64,000 nt of DNA from Sphingopyxis sp. UBA6723 (GTDB taxonomy: Bacteria; Pseudomonadota; Alphaproteobacteria; Sphingomonadales; Sphingomonadaceae), in assembly GCF_002454115.1 (NCBI RefSeq), contig NZ_DKIH01000013.1, positions 419,674-483,673 on the forward strand. Direction: 5' to 3'. The translations under genes were made by a program, and so were the position numbers. Each line of letters begins with the position of its first letter. Positions within the stretch are counted from its first letter, which is position 1. The notes beneath the pieces are model-generated. The model did not search any database. It saw only the letters and a program-made list of their open reading frames with translations, and was not told the origin of the DNA. Of the stretch, positions 1-8,886 are shown piece by piece.

Positions 1-179
1 GTGCAATTATGTTCGACATAGGTGTCGAGCTCTTCGAACGACCCCTCGTCGAGCAGCACGTCGAGCCGTTCGCGCGCGGTCAGCTTGCCCTTGCTGTGCT
101 GCGCATCGATGCGCTTCTGCCCGCCGCCCAAGGCAGCGGCGGCGCGGCGGCGTTCCATTTCGGCGATATTGGCGGACAT
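1..179 (-). CDS. pccB: Propionyl-CoA carboxylase beta subunit, N-terminal part (cut by window edge)
   Basis: Reading leftwards from an ATG at 177-179, the frame stays open to the window edge, giving 59 residues. They contain the stretch [21 protein letters not shown], typical of the N-terminus of biotin-dependent acyl-CoA carboxylase carboxyltransferase subunits, which with the biotin-carrying alpha subunit convert propionyl-CoA to methylmalonyl-CoA. The divergent neighbour is an ScfR/PccR-type regulator, which favours propionyl-CoA over other acyl-CoA substrates. The remaining roughly 450 residues lie outside the window, so substrate specificity cannot be read here. Confidence 0.85.
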   Translation of the reverse strand, partial: MSANIAEMERRRAAAALGGGQKRIDAQHSKGKLTARERLDVLLDEGSFEELDTYVEHNC

Positions 180-243
180 TCGGCTCTCCCAACGCACTTC
201 AAAGTGTCGTTTGCCTGCTTAGAGCCGCGCACGCAAATGCGAA

Positions 244-276
244 TTTGTAAAGTTGCAAAGTGATAGTTTGCAAAGT
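244..276. promoter_or_regulatory. Cluster of TTTGCAAA-like elements, candidate PccR operator
   Basis: Between divergent pccB and pccR lie TTTGTAAA (244-251), GTTGCAAA (252-259) and TTTGCAAA (267-274); TTGCAAAGT is directly repeated at 253-261 and 268-276. Paired TTTGCAAA elements are, as I recall, the reported target of the Rhodobacter sphaeroides PccR regulator. Spacing here is not the 4-bp gap I remember for that motif, so the exact site is uncertain, but the location suits autoregulation plus control of pccB. Confidence 0.5.
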
Positions 277-305
277 AGCGGCAATTGGAGCCTGCCCTCG
301 TTTCA

Positions 306-387
306 CCGTTCGTGTCGAGCAAAGTCGAGACACCCATCGTTATTGCTCGGTCCCGATGGGTGTCTCGACTTCGCTCGACACGAACGG
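306..387. repeat. Inverted repeat pair, family A, copy 1
   Basis: Two arms of about 33 nt face each other: the left begins CCGTTCGTGTCGAGC, the right ends GCTCGACACGAACGG, around a short unrelated centre. The same arms recur at 1838-1916 and 4921-5000. This copy sits just upstream of the pccR start codon in the divergent pccB/pccR intergenic region, so it cannot be only a transcription terminator. Confidence 0.9.
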
Positions 388-394
388 AATTTGG

Positions 395-1813
395 ATGTCC
401 CCTATGACCCGCAACCGCATCTTCGCCGGAACCCGCCTCAAAACCCTGCGCCAGGATCGCGGCATCAAGCAGGCTGATTTCGCGACCGCACTGGCCATCT
501 CGGCCTCCTACCTCAGCCAGATCGAACATGACGACCGCCCGCTGACCCCGGCCCTCCTTGACCGCCTGCAAAAGCTGTTCCCGCTCGAATGGGAGGAAGT
601 CGCTGCCGACGCCGGCGACCGCCGCGCGGGCGCGCTTCGTGAGGCCGCCGCCGACCCGCTGTTTGCTGAATCCCCGATGCCCCCCGAACAGCTCGAACGC
701 GCCGCGCTGCAACAGCCCCAACTCGCCGACCAGTTCGTCGCGCTCCACGCCGCCTATCGCCGCGCCGGGCAACGTCTCCAGATCATCGACGAGGCGCTGA
801 CCGGCGGCACCGCCGAGGGCAGCCGCCTCCCGTGGGAGGAAGTGCGCGACTGGTTTCACGACGCGGGAAACTATGTCGACAGCATCGACCGCGCCGCCGA
901 AACGCTGGCGGGGCAATTGCGCGGCAAAGACCCCTCACCCGCGATCGAGACGATCGAGCGGCGGCTGCGCGATGCCCTCGGCATCTCGATCGTTTATACC
1001 CAGACGCAAAGCCTGCGCGATTTCGACGCGACGATGCGCCATCTGGTCATCGACTCGTCGCAGCCCGCCGAAAGTCGGCGTTTTCAGCTCGCGCACCAGC
1101 TAGCGGCGCTGGCGCTGGCGGCCGAAATTGCGGCGGTCGTCGAGGCCTCGCCACTGCGGACCGCAGCGGCGCGCCAGCTGCTCCACGTCGGCCTCGCCAA
1201 CTATGCCGCGGGCGCGGTGCTGATGCCCTACGCCCCGTTCCGCGCCAGCGCCCGCGCGGTGCGCCACGACATCGACCGCCTGCGCATGGACTTTGGGGTC
1301 AGCTTCGAACAGGCGTGCCATCGCCTCTCGACCCTCCAGCGCCCCGGCGCGCGCGGCATTCCGATGTTCTTCTGCCGCGTCGATATGGCGGGCAATATCA
1401 CCAAGCGGCACTCGGCCACCCGGCTGCAATTCGCACGCTTCGGCGGCGCCTGCCCCTTGTGGATAGTCCATGAAGCCGCGGCGATTCCCGACCGCATCCT
1501 GTTCCAGCTCGCCGAGACGCCCGACGGGCTGCGCTATGTGTCGATGGCGAAGGGGCTGGTGAAACCCTCGGGCAGCTATGCGCGCAGCCCGCGCCGCTAC
1601 GCCGTCGCGCTGGGGTGCGAGGCGCAATATGCGGGGGACTTCGTTTATGCCGACGGGGTCGATGTCACCGCGCCACAGGCGGCGACGCGGATCGGCCTGT
1701 CGTGCCGTATCTGCCCGCGCGACGATTGCGACCAGCGGGCCTTCCCGCCCAGCGATCGGCCGATTTTGGTTGATCCCGATCGGCGCGATGTGGTGCCGTA
1801 TCGGATTGGGTGA
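395..1813 (+). CDS. pccR: Short-chain acyl-CoA responsive XRE-family regulator (ScfR/PccR type)
   Basis: Of 472 residues, the first 60 form an XRE-type helix-turn-helix (RLKTLRQDRGIKQADFA, then SASYLSQIEH). A long central region follows, and the C-terminus is the cysteine-containing domain of the ScfR group (GLSCRICPRDDCDQRAFPP near residue 445). ScfR proteins activate short-chain acyl-CoA assimilation genes; PccR controls propionyl-CoA carboxylase. Divergence from pccB and TTTGCAAA elements in between support that role. The frame is open further upstream through repeat A1, but that part is repeat translation; I use ATG 395 (MSPMTRNR), with ATG 404 also possible. Confidence 0.85.
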   Translation: MSPMTRNRIFAGTRLKTLRQDRGIKQADFATALAISASYLSQIEHDDRPLTPALLDRLQKLFPLEWEEVAADAGDRRAGALREAAADPLFAESPMPPEQLERAALQQPQLADQFVALHAAYRRAGQRLQIIDEALTGGTAEGSRLPWEEVRDWFHDAGNYVDSIDRAAETLAGQLRGKDPSPAIETIERRLRDALGISIVYTQTQSLRDFDATMRHLVIDSSQPAESRRFQLAHQLAALALAAEIAAVVEASPLRTAAARQLLHVGLANYAAGAVLMPYAPFRASARAVRHDIDRLRMDFGVSFEQACHRLSTLQRPGARGIPMFFCRVDMAGNITKRHSATRLQFARFGGACPLWIVHEAAAIPDRILFQLAETPDGLRYVSMAKGLVKPSGSYARSPRRYAVALGCEAQYAGDFVYADGVDVTAPQAATRIGLSCRICPRDDCDQRAFPPSDRPILVDPDRRDVVPYRIG

Positions 1814-1837
1814 TCGAATAGAAAACCGCCCCAAAGC

Positions 1838-1916
1838 CCGTTCGTGTCGAGCGAAGTCGAGACACGCTGAGTTCGCGCCCGGCTTCACGTGTCTCGACTT
1901 CGCTCGACACGAACGG
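1838..1916. repeat. Inverted repeat pair, family A, copy 2
   Basis: The same arms as at 306-387 (CCGTTCGTGTCGAGCGAAG and its reverse complement) with a different centre. It lies between the 3' ends of convergent pccR and gor, where the transcript would fold into a long hairpin and could help separate the two genes. Confidence 0.9.
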
Positions 1917-1920
1917 AAAT

Positions 1921-1937
1921 AGTTGTTCCGCGATACG
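1921..1937. other. Short gap after repeat A2 before gor stop
   Basis: This gap and the similar ones between genes (for example 31780-31801) contain no recognisable signal. Confidence 0.3.
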
Positions 1938-3284
1938 CTATTTCAACAACACCAGCTCTTCCGCCATGCTCGGATGCAAAGCCACTGTCGCGTCGAAGTC
2001 CGCCTTGGTCAGCCCCGCCTTCACCGCCACCGCCGCCGCCTGCAAAATCTCTGGCGCATCAGGCCCGATCATGTGAAGCCCGACCACCTGATCGGTCGCT
2101 TCATTGACGATCATCTTGTACAATGCGCGTTCATTGCGGCCCGCGAGGACGTTTTTCATCGCACGGAAATCGCTCGTGTACACGCGGACGGTGCCGAGCT
2201 TGTTGCGCGCCTCAGCCTCGGTCATCCCGACCGCGCCGATCGGCGGGTGGCTGAACACCGCGCTCGGGACATTGGCGTAGTCGACGACCGTCGGCTTGCC
2301 GCCGAACACGCTGTCGGCAAAGGCCTGCCCCTCGCGGATCGCCACAGGAGTCAGCTGAATGCGGTTGGTGACATCGCCAACAGCATAGATGCTCGGTACC
2401 GACGACTGGTTCGTCGCGTCGACCTTGATCGCGCCTTCCTTGTCGAGTTCGACCCCGACGTCCTCCAGCCCCAACCCCTTGGTGTTCGGCACCCGGCCCG
2501 CGGCGACCAGCACGATGTCGGCATCGATCGGATCGCAATTGCCTAGATGGACGGTCAGCGAGCCGTCTTCCTTCTTCTCGATCGACTCGAACGGCGCGTT
2601 GAAGCGGAATTCGATGCCCTTGGTCATCGAAATTTGCAGCAGGCGGTCACGGATCTGCTCGTCATAACCGCGCAGTATCGTGTCGCCGCGATTGACGATC
2701 GTTACCTTGCTGCCGAATTCGTTGAAGATGCCGGCAAACTCATTGGCGATATAGCCGCCGCCGGCGATCACGACGCGTTTCGGCAGTTTGTCGAGGTGGA
2801 AGACTTCGTTCGAGGTGATGGCATGTTCGCTGCCCGGAAATTGGGGGACGAACGGCCAGCCGCCGGTCGCGATCAATATGCGCTCGGCGGTGATTTCCTG
2901 TCCATCGGCCAGCCGCACCTTTTGCGGTCCGATAATCGTCGCGCGCGTTTTGAATAGCGTGACTTTGTGGTTCTCGAGCGTCTGGCCATAGAGCCCTTCG
3001 AGCCGGGTGACCTCCGCCAGCACATTGTCGCGCAGCCGGTCCCAGTCGAATTTGCAGTCGGGCACGTCCCAGCCGAAATGACGCGCGTCCTTCAGATCCT
3101 CGGCAAAATGCGCGCCGTAGACGAGCAATTTCTTGGGCACGCAGCCGCGGATGACACAGGTGCCGCCGACCCGATGCTCCTCGGCGACGGCAACGCGCGC
3201 GCCATAGGATGCGGCAACCCGCGAGGCGCGGACCCCGCCCGACCCGGCACCGATGACAAACAGGTCGAAATCGAAATTGCTCAT
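1938..3284 (-). CDS. gor: Glutathione-disulfide reductase
   Basis: The product, 448 residues and normal for the family, is a cytoplasmic FAD flavoenzyme reducing oxidised glutathione with NADPH. Visible are the FAD dinucleotide fold (VIGAGSGGVRA, residues 10-20), the redox disulfide GGTCVIRGCVPKK (Cys43, Cys48), the central NAD(P) fold (VIAGGGYIANEFAG), a second FAD motif ending IYAVGDV, and the C-terminal catalytic HPSMAEE histidine-glutamate pair. The start at 3284 (MSNFDFDLFVIG) places the FAD motif at the usual distance; an 11-residue upstream extension is possible but looks non-native. The Cys-x4-Cys spacing separates it from thioredoxin reductases. Confidence 0.93.
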   Translation of the reverse strand: MSNFDFDLFVIGAGSGGVRASRVAASYGARVAVAEEHRVGGTCVIRGCVPKKLLVYGAHFAEDLKDARHFGWDVPDCKFDWDRLRDNVLAEVTRLEGLYGQTLENHKVTLFKTRATIIGPQKVRLADGQEITAERILIATGGWPFVPQFPGSEHAITSNEVFHLDKLPKRVVIAGGGYIANEFAGIFNEFGSKVTIVNRGDTILRGYDEQIRDRLLQISMTKGIEFRFNAPFESIEKKEDGSLTVHLGNCDPIDADIVLVAAGRVPNTKGLGLEDVGVELDKEGAIKVDATNQSSVPSIYAVGDVTNRIQLTPVAIREGQAFADSVFGGKPTVVDYANVPSAVFSHPPIGAVGMTEAEARNKLGTVRVYTSDFRAMKNVLAGRNERALYKMIVNEATDQVVGLHMIGPDAPEILQAAAVAVKAGLTKADFDATVALHPSMAEELVLLK

Positions 3285-3393
3285 GTGGGAGACCCCTGAA
3301 ATGGAATTGGCTGACATTCGCAGCCGGCGCCTATGTGGTTACGCGGCGGCGCGATGCCAATCGAATTTTGCCATTACAGACAGTGGCGCGGTC

Positions 3394-4902
3394 TCATTCG
3401 CCCAGCGCCGCCGCCATCAGCGCCTGCGTCGCCGGGTCGAATTCGACGGTCCCCTCGGCCAGCCCCTTCGCCATGTCCTTGCCCAGCTCGACACCGAACT
3501 GGTCGAACGGGTTGATCCCCAGCAGCACCGCATTGGCGAACACGCGATGCTCGTAAAAGGCGATCAGCGCGCCCAGCGCGTGCGGGGTCACCTGATCGAG
3601 CAGGATCGTCGTTGACGGACGGTCGCCGGGATAATTGCGCGCGCCATCGTCGCTCTTGCGTCCGGTCATCAGCGCCGCCCCCTGCGAGATGCAATTGGCG
3701 ACCAGCGTTTCATGATGCGCGTCGTCGAGCAGATGGTCGGGCTCGCGCGCGACGACAAACTCGACCGGCACGAGATGTGTCCCCTGATGGAGTAGCTGGA
3801 ACACCGCATGTTGCGCATCGGTGCCGACCCCGCCCCAAGTGATCGGCGCGCTTTGCTGCGCGAGCGGCTGACCGTCCAGCGTCACCGACTTGCCGTTCGA
3901 TTCCATCTCCAGCTGTTGCAGATAGCTGGGCAGCAGCCGCAGCCGTTCATCATAGGCGAAGACCGCGCGCGTCTGGCTCCCCAGCCGGTTGGCGTAGAGT
4001 TGATCGACAAAGGCGGCGAGCAGGCCGATGTTGTCGGCACCGTTGGCAAGGCGGAAATGCCGGTCCATCTCCGCCGCGCCTTCGAGCATATCCTCGAACG
4101 CGTCCCAGCCGAGCGCGAGCGCCGCAGGAAAGCCGATCGACGACCAGAGTGAATAGCGTCCCCCGACGCTTTCGTTGAACGGCAGGATGCGCGTTTCATC
4201 GATGCCCCATTCGATCGCACGCTCAGGACTGGCCGTCAGCGCGATGAAGCGGCCGAGCGGATCTTCGACCCCGGCTTCGTCGAGCCATTGCAGCGCCGAA
4301 TTGGCGTTCATCAGCGTTTCGGTGGTGGTGAAGGTTTTCGACGCAACCGCGACCAGCGTATGTTCGGGGCTGAACTTGGCGAAAATCTCGTCAAGCGCGG
4401 CGCCATCGACATTCGACACCACCGCGACGTCATAGCGGTTGCTTTGGCGTCCCAGCGCGTCGACGAGCAAATCGGGACCGAGGGCCGATCCGCCGATGCC
4501 GATGTGCAGCAGGTGGCGGATCTCGCCGAACGCCCCCGCCTCGATCGCGTCAATCATCATCCGCATCCGCTGGTGCAGCGCCTGCGCGCGGTGGACCGAG
4601 TCGGGGGCGCCGTCGCCGCGTTCGGCGCTATGTTCGGCGGCGCGGTTCTCAGTGGGATTGGCGATGCCGCCAGAGAATAAGGTTTTGCGCCGACCGTCGA
4701 AATCCTGCGCTGCGGCCAGGTTGGAGAGGATCGCGACCGCAGCGTCATCCAGGTGCGTCTTGGCAAAATCGAAGCGGATGTTCGCCACGCTGCGCACCAG
4801 CGCCTGCAACCGTGCGTCGGGGTTAGCCGCGACTAGGTCGGTGAGTTTCTGCGGCTGCCAGTCGGCGAGCGCCTGCCAGGCTTGGTCGGCGGTGGTCATC
4901 AT
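3394..4902 (-). CDS. pgi: Glucose-6-phosphate isomerase
   Basis: A 502-residue protein interconverting glucose-6-phosphate and fructose-6-phosphate in the cytoplasm. Both family signatures are present: SVGGRYSLWSSIGF in the middle and LLGINPFDQFGVELGK near the C-terminus, with the phosphate-binding stretches GIGGSALGPDLL and VASKTFTTTETL. The start at 4902 (MMTTADQ) follows AGGGAAG; the next codon is also ATG (4899). Upstream lies repeat A3 and then divergent lepB. Sphingomonads generally use Entner-Doudoroff glycolysis, so the enzyme probably acts mainly in hexose recycling and polysaccharide precursor supply (inference). Confidence 0.95.
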   Translation of the reverse strand: MMTTADQAWQALADWQPQKLTDLVAANPDARLQALVRSVANIRFDFAKTHLDDAAVAILSNLAAAQDFDGRRKTLFSGGIANPTENRAAEHSAERGDGAPDSVHRAQALHQRMRMMIDAIEAGAFGEIRHLLHIGIGGSALGPDLLVDALGRQSNRYDVAVVSNVDGAALDEIFAKFSPEHTLVAVASKTFTTTETLMNANSALQWLDEAGVEDPLGRFIALTASPERAIEWGIDETRILPFNESVGGRYSLWSSIGFPAALALGWDAFEDMLEGAAEMDRHFRLANGADNIGLLAAFVDQLYANRLGSQTRAVFAYDERLRLLPSYLQQLEMESNGKSVTLDGQPLAQQSAPITWGGVGTDAQHAVFQLLHQGTHLVPVEFVVAREPDHLLDDAHHETLVANCISQGAALMTGRKSDDGARNYPGDRPSTTILLDQVTPHALGALIAFYEHRVFANAVLLGINPFDQFGVELGKDMAKGLAEGTVEFDPATQALMAAALGE

Positions 4903-4920
4903 AAGGGCTTCCCTCGCTCT

Positions 4921-5000
4921 CCGTTCGTGTCGAGCGAAGTCGAGACACCCTGAAGCCATGCTCAGCCGATGGGCATCTCGACTTCGCTCGATGCGAACGG
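4921..5000. repeat. Inverted repeat pair, family A, copy 3
   Basis: The left arm matches copies 1 and 2; the right arm has drifted slightly (GCATCTCGACTTCGCTCGATGC). It lies in the divergent pgi/lepB intergenic region, upstream of both genes. Confidence 0.9.
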
Positions 5001-5103
5001 GATGAATAATGGCTCAGTCCATACGTCCGCCACGCTCGCCGCGCCAGCGTCATCCGCCGATATTTGCTTGACGTGGCAACCTATTCATCGCCAATGCCGC
5101 GGC

Positions 5104-5997
5104 ATGACCGAAGCCAGCATTACCGCCGATAACGCACCCGCCAGCCAGCCCCCCCCGTCTGCTCCGACACCCGCACCGGTGTCGGCCAAGGAAGAAGCGG
5201 TCGACACCGTCCGCTTCCTCGCGCTGCTCGCGATCGCGGTGCTGATTTTCCGCAGCTTTTTCCTGTCGCCGTTCAATATTCCATCGGAATCGATGCAGCC
5301 GCGCCTGCTGATCGGCGACTATCTGCTCGTGAACAAGATGGCCTATGGCTATTCGAAATACAGCCTGCCGTTTAGCGTGCCGCTGATCCCTGGCCGCGTT
5401 TTCGCGCGCACGCCCGAACGCGGCGACGTGGCGGTGTTCAAGGCACCGCCGAGCGCCGATAATGATTATATCAAGCGCGTCATCGGTCTGCCGGGCGACA
5501 GCGTGCAGGTGAAGGACGGCATCGTCTGGCTCAACGGCAAGCCGCTGAAGCGCGAAACCATGCCCGATTTTGTCATCCCGGTGACCGAGAACATGATCGA
5601 AGCATCGCGCGCGATGGGCACCCTGCCCTGTTACGCGATGGAATTCGAAGAGGTCGCCGCCGATGGCCAGCGCCAGTGCCGCTACAAGCAGTTTCGCGAA
5701 ACGCTGCCCAGCGGCAAAAGCTACGCGATCCTCGACATCACCAACATCCCCGAAGACAATACGCCGCTCGTCGTCGTCCCCGATGGCCATTTGTTCATGA
5801 TGGGCGACAACCGCGACCGCAGCGCCGACAGCCGTTTCCCGGCGATGGAAAATCAGGGCATCGGGCTCGTTCCCGAGGAAAATCTGGTCGGCAAGGCGCT
5901 GGTCGGCATGTTCTCGACCGACGGGTCGGCGAGCTGGATCAACCCGATCAGCTGGTTTACCGCAGCGCGCTGGAGCCGCATCGGGGACGGTTTTTGA
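5104..5997 (+). CDS. lepB: Signal peptidase I
   Basis: A 297-residue membrane-anchored protease that removes signal peptides from exported preproteins. A Pro/Ala-rich cytoplasmic tail is followed by one transmembrane segment (about residues 36-54), the serine box (NIPSESMQP, catalytic Ser63 by alignment with the family) and the lysine box ([13 protein letters not shown], Lys124), then box [15 protein letters not shown] large insertion with two cysteines lies between the lysine box and box E, as in many Gram-negative enzymes. ATG 5104 (MTEASITAD) is the first sensible start. The stop overlaps the TTG start of rnc. Confidence 0.93.
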   Translation: MTEASITADNAPASQPPPSAPTPAPVSAKEEAVDTVRFLALLAIAVLIFRSFFLSPFNIPSESMQPRLLIGDYLLVNKMAYGYSKYSLPFSVPLIPGRVFARTPERGDVAVFKAPPSADNDYIKRVIGLPGDSVQVKDGIVWLNGKPLKRETMPDFVIPVTENMIEASRAMGTLPCYAMEFEEVAADGQRQCRYKQFRETLPSGKSYAILDITNIPEDNTPLVVVPDGHLFMMGDNRDRSADSRFPAMENQGIGLVPEENLVGKALVGMFSTDGSASWINPISWFTAARWSRIGDGF

Positions 5998-6674
5998 CCG
6001 ATAAGTTGGACACCGGGGCGCTCGCCGAAATCCTCGGCAGCACCCCGGACGATCTGACGCTGTACGAACTGGCGCTGACCCACGGCAGCACCGGGCGCGC
6101 CGATTACCAGCGGCTGGAGTTTCTGGGCGACCGCGTGCTCGGCCTCGTCATCGCCTCCGAACTTTACACCCGCTATCCGACCGCCAGCGAGGGGGAGATG
6201 TCGTCGCGGCTGCATGTGCTGGCGTCGGGCGCGACCTGCGCCGCGATTGCGCAGCGATTGAACCTCACCGACCTGATCCGCTTTGGCGCGCAGGCGCGCA
6301 ATGACGGTGGCCGCTACAGCGACAATATCGCCGCCGACGCGATCGAGGCGCTGATCGGGGCCCTCTATCTCGATCAAGGCATTGATACCGCGCGCGCCTT
6401 CATCCTCGCGCATTGGGGAGAGATGATCGATGGACAGGCGGTGGCGCCCAAACATCCCAAGGCGGCGCTGCAGGAATGGGCACTGGCGCGCAAACGCCGT
6501 CCGCCCGAATATGAAATCGTCGCGCGCGAGGGGCCTGACCATGCGCCGCGCTTCCGCGTAGCGGTCAGCATCGGCAAGCTCGCCCGCGCCGAGGCCGAAG
6601 GCACCAGCAAACAGGCGGCCGAAAAGGCGGCCGCTACGGCGCTGCTCGCCGAACTTGAAGGAATGAAGATATGA
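5994..6674 (+). CDS. rnc: Ribonuclease III
   Basis: A 226-residue double-strand-specific endoribonuclease for rRNA and mRNA processing. The nuclease domain shows the signature [12 protein letters not shown] (residues 40-51) and the second acidic cluster [17 protein letters not shown]; a double-stranded-RNA-binding domain follows from about residue 150 ([12 protein letters not shown] to the C-terminal [16 protein letters not shown]). No ATG fits. TTG at 5994 overlaps the lepB stop as TTGA and is preceded by GGGGACGG, so I take it as the start, with translational coupling to lepB. The stop overlaps the era ATG. Confidence 0.93.
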   Translation: MTDKLDTGALAEILGSTPDDLTLYELALTHGSTGRADYQRLEFLGDRVLGLVIASELYTRYPTASEGEMSSRLHVLASGATCAAIAQRLNLTDLIRFGAQARNDGGRYSDNIAADAIEALIGALYLDQGIDTARAFILAHWGEMIDGQAVAPKHPKAALQEWALARKRRPPEYEIVAREGPDHAPRFRVAVSIGKLARAEAEGTSKQAAEKAAATALLAELEGMKI

Positions 6675-7564
6675 CCCACCGCTGCGGATTTGTCGCCGTT
6701 GTCGGCGCGCCCAACGCGGGCAAATCGACGATCGTCAACGCGCTCGTTGGGCAGAAGGTCGCGATCGTCAGCCCCAAGGCGCAGACGACGCGCACCCGCC
6801 TGATGGGCGTCGCGATGGACGGCGAAACCCAGATCGTGCTGATCGACACGCCGGGCATCTTTGCCCCAACCCGCCGCCTTGACCGCGCGATGGTTGCCGC
6901 GGCGTGGAACAGCCTTGATCAGGCGGAAGCGATCCTGGTGATGATCGACGCCGCCGCGAAGCTCGGCGAACGCGCCGAGCGCGTGCTGCAGGGGATCGAG
7001 GGACGGCCCGAAAAGAAGTTCCTTGTGCTCAACAAGGTCGACCTGACGCGCAAGGACAAGCTGCTGACCACCGCGACGACGCTAAACGAGCGCGTCAAAT
7101 TCGACGAAACCTTCTTCGTCTCGGCGAGCACCGGGGACGGCGTTCCTGAACTCAAGGCAACGCTCGCAAAGCTGATGCCCGAGGGGCCGTGGCACTTCCC
7201 CGAGGACGAGGTCAGCGACGCCCCCGAACGCATGCTCGCCGCCGAAATCACCCGCGAGCAGCTCTATCGCCAGCTTCACGAAGAGCTGCCCTACCAGTCG
7301 ACCGTCGAGACCGAGAAATTCACGACGCGCAAGGACGGCAGCGCCGAAATCCACCAGCAGATTCTGGTCGCGCGCGACAACCAGCGCGCGATCATCCTCG
7401 GCCACAAGGGCGAGCGGATCAAGGAAATCGGCAGCAAGGCGCGCGCCGAGCTCGCCGAATTGCTCGGGCGCCCGGTCCACCTGTTCCTGCATGTGAAGGT
7501 TAAGGCGAACTGGGACGAGGACCGCAGCGTCTATCGGGATATGGGGCTCGATTGGGTGGATTGA
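6671..7564 (+). CDS. era: GTPase Era
   Basis: A 297-residue GTPase that binds 16S rRNA and aids 30S maturation. G1 is GAPNAGKST (12-20), followed by the G3 DTPGIF and G4 NKVD motifs. The C-terminal KH domain carries the loop [16 protein letters not shown] 6671 overlaps the rnc stop (ATGA), so lepB-rnc-era is one coupled operon; recO, often the next gene, is absent. After the stop there is a T-run (7571-7576) and repeat B1. Confidence 0.95.
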   Translation: MTHRCGFVAVVGAPNAGKSTIVNALVGQKVAIVSPKAQTTRTRLMGVAMDGETQIVLIDTPGIFAPTRRLDRAMVAAAWNSLDQAEAILVMIDAAAKLGERAERVLQGIEGRPEKKFLVLNKVDLTRKDKLLTTATTLNERVKFDETFFVSASTGDGVPELKATLAKLMPEGPWHFPEDEVSDAPERMLAAEITREQLYRQLHEELPYQSTVETEKFTTRKDGSAEIHQQILVARDNQRAIILGHKGERIKEIGSKARAELAELLGRPVHLFLHVKVKANWDEDRSVYRDMGLDWVD

Positions 7565-7588
7565 GGGCAGTTTTTTACCTTCACGTCG

Positions 7589-7616
7589 GTCATTGCGAGC
7601 GAAGCGAAGCGATGAC
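7589..7616. repeat. Family B repeat, single half unit
   Basis: GTCATTGCGAGCGAAGCGAAG matches the arms of the full family B pairs at 40267, 51960 and 57418, but the partner arm is missing; the sequence ends GCGATGAC, a short local inverted repeat. It lies between the convergent era and lipase genes. Confidence 0.8.
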
Positions 7617-7623
7617 GATGACC

Positions 7624-8748
7624 TTAGATCCGCCGGCAATCATTCGGCGCTGGATTGCCGTCGAAGCGTGACGTGATCCAGCCGATCGTTTCCTGCGCGC
7701 TTTCGCGCGCGCTGTTGCCATGGTCGCCTGACATATCGATCCAGCGAATGGCGGTTTCGCGCCGACACACTGCCTTGGCGAATTTGCGCGTCACCGACGG
7801 CGCGACGATCGTGTCGTTGCGGCTCTGCGCGATCAGCAGCGGTCCCGGCACGCGCGCCGCATCGACGCTGTTGGCGCGCGCGAAGCTGCCGAAGGGTTCG
7901 ATCTTCGCGATATCCTTGTTCTTCGTCGCGCGGACGATGGTCAGGATGCCCAGGATCGTGCTGAGCTTGGGCTTCTTGTCGAGGCTGACGCAATTATTCT
8001 GCGCCAGCCGGGTGATGATGCCTTGGTTGGTGCGGTTTGCGACGCCGTCCATCGAGAAACCGTAGAGGGTCGACCAGCTATGCAGCGCGAACGATAGCAG
8101 CAGCGCGCGGGCGTTCTTGTCGCTGCCGTCTCGGAGATTGGCGGCGAGATCGGTTGGCGGGGCGGCGGCGGCGGTGGCGATCAGGGTCAGGTCAGGCGCA
8201 TAGGATCGTGCCGCGGTGGCGGTCCACAGCGCGGCATGGCCGCCCTGCGATTCGCCCCACACGGCAAAGTCGCTGCCCGCCGCAGCACCTGAAATCTCGC
8301 GCGCCGCCCGCACCCCGTCGAGCACGGAATGCGCGGTATCGGGACCGACCAGAAACGGGTGCATCGTCGGGCTGGCGAGCCCGATATAATCGGGCGCGAC
8401 GACAACATAGCCGCGGCTGACCGCATCGATCCCGGCGGTGGCGGAGAAGAAGTTCGGGCTGAGCGACGGCGCACATTTTTCGGCGACACCCCACGCACCG
8501 TGGGTCCAGGCGATGACGCGGCGCGGGCGCGGCGGGATCGCCTCGCGCGGCGCCGCAACGATGCCCGTCACGGCAAGCGGCTGGCCATATTGATTCGGGG
8601 TCCAATAGCGAACGCGCCATGCTTGCACCCCGGCGGGGGTATCGACGATCGGGTCGGCCGAGATCAGGCGGCCTGCCTGCTGCGCCGCAGCTGGTTGCGC
8701 GAAGGCCGTGAGCATGGTGAGCATGACGGCGGTAAGCAGGTGGCGCAT
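7624..8748 (-). CDS. Secreted lipase-family alpha/beta hydrolase
   Basis: A 374-residue predicted exported hydrolase of the secretory lipase type. A signal peptide (MRHLLTAVML onward, likely cut near residue 22 after PAAA) is followed by an alpha/beta hydrolase fold with the nucleophile elbow GESQGG (Ser167). A later Asp (SRNDTIVAPS) and His (SGDHGNSARES) are plausible triad partners. The start at 8748 has GGGAGA seven bases upstream. Substrate is unknown; short-chain esters or lipids are typical for the family. It is convergent with era and followed by no obvious operon partner. Confidence 0.8.
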   Translation of the reverse strand: MRHLLTAVMLTMLTAFAQPAAAQQAGRLISADPIVDTPAGVQAWRVRYWTPNQYGQPLAVTGIVAAPREAIPPRPRRVIAWTHGAWGVAEKCAPSLSPNFFSATAGIDAVSRGYVVVAPDYIGLASPTMHPFLVGPDTAHSVLDGVRAAREISGAAAGSDFAVWGESQGGHAALWTATAARSYAPDLTLIATAAAAPPTDLAANLRDGSDKNARALLLSFALHSWSTLYGFSMDGVANRTNQGIITRLAQNNCVSLDKKPKLSTILGILTIVRATKNKDIAKIEPFGSFARANSVDAARVPGPLLIAQSRNDTIVAPSVTRKFAKAVCRRETAIRWIDMSGDHGNSARESAQETIGWITSRFDGNPAPNDCRRI

Positions 8749-8793
8749 CGACAGTCTCCCCCGATGCGCCTTGCTATCACGTTCAAACCAGTG

Positions 8794-8871
8794 CGTCATC
8801 CCGGCAAAGGCCGGGATCTCACCGTAGCGTCAAACACCATCGGCGAGTTCCCGGCCTGCGCCGGGAAGACG
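8794..8871. repeat. Inverted repeat pair, family C, copy 1
   Basis: The left arm CGTCATCCCGGCAAAGGCC and an inverted, slightly diverged right arm (CCCGGCCTGCGCCGGGAAGACG) surround a short centre. The same family occurs at 15773, 30271 and 50739. This copy lies between topA's 3' end and the lipase promoter region. Confidence 0.88.
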
Positions 8872-8886
8872 ATATTTGTTGGCGGT

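Noticed and set aside
80..916. Long minus-strand reading frame across the pccB/pccR gap
   Set aside because: Out of frame with pccB, overlaps pccR coding sequence and shows no protein-family features.
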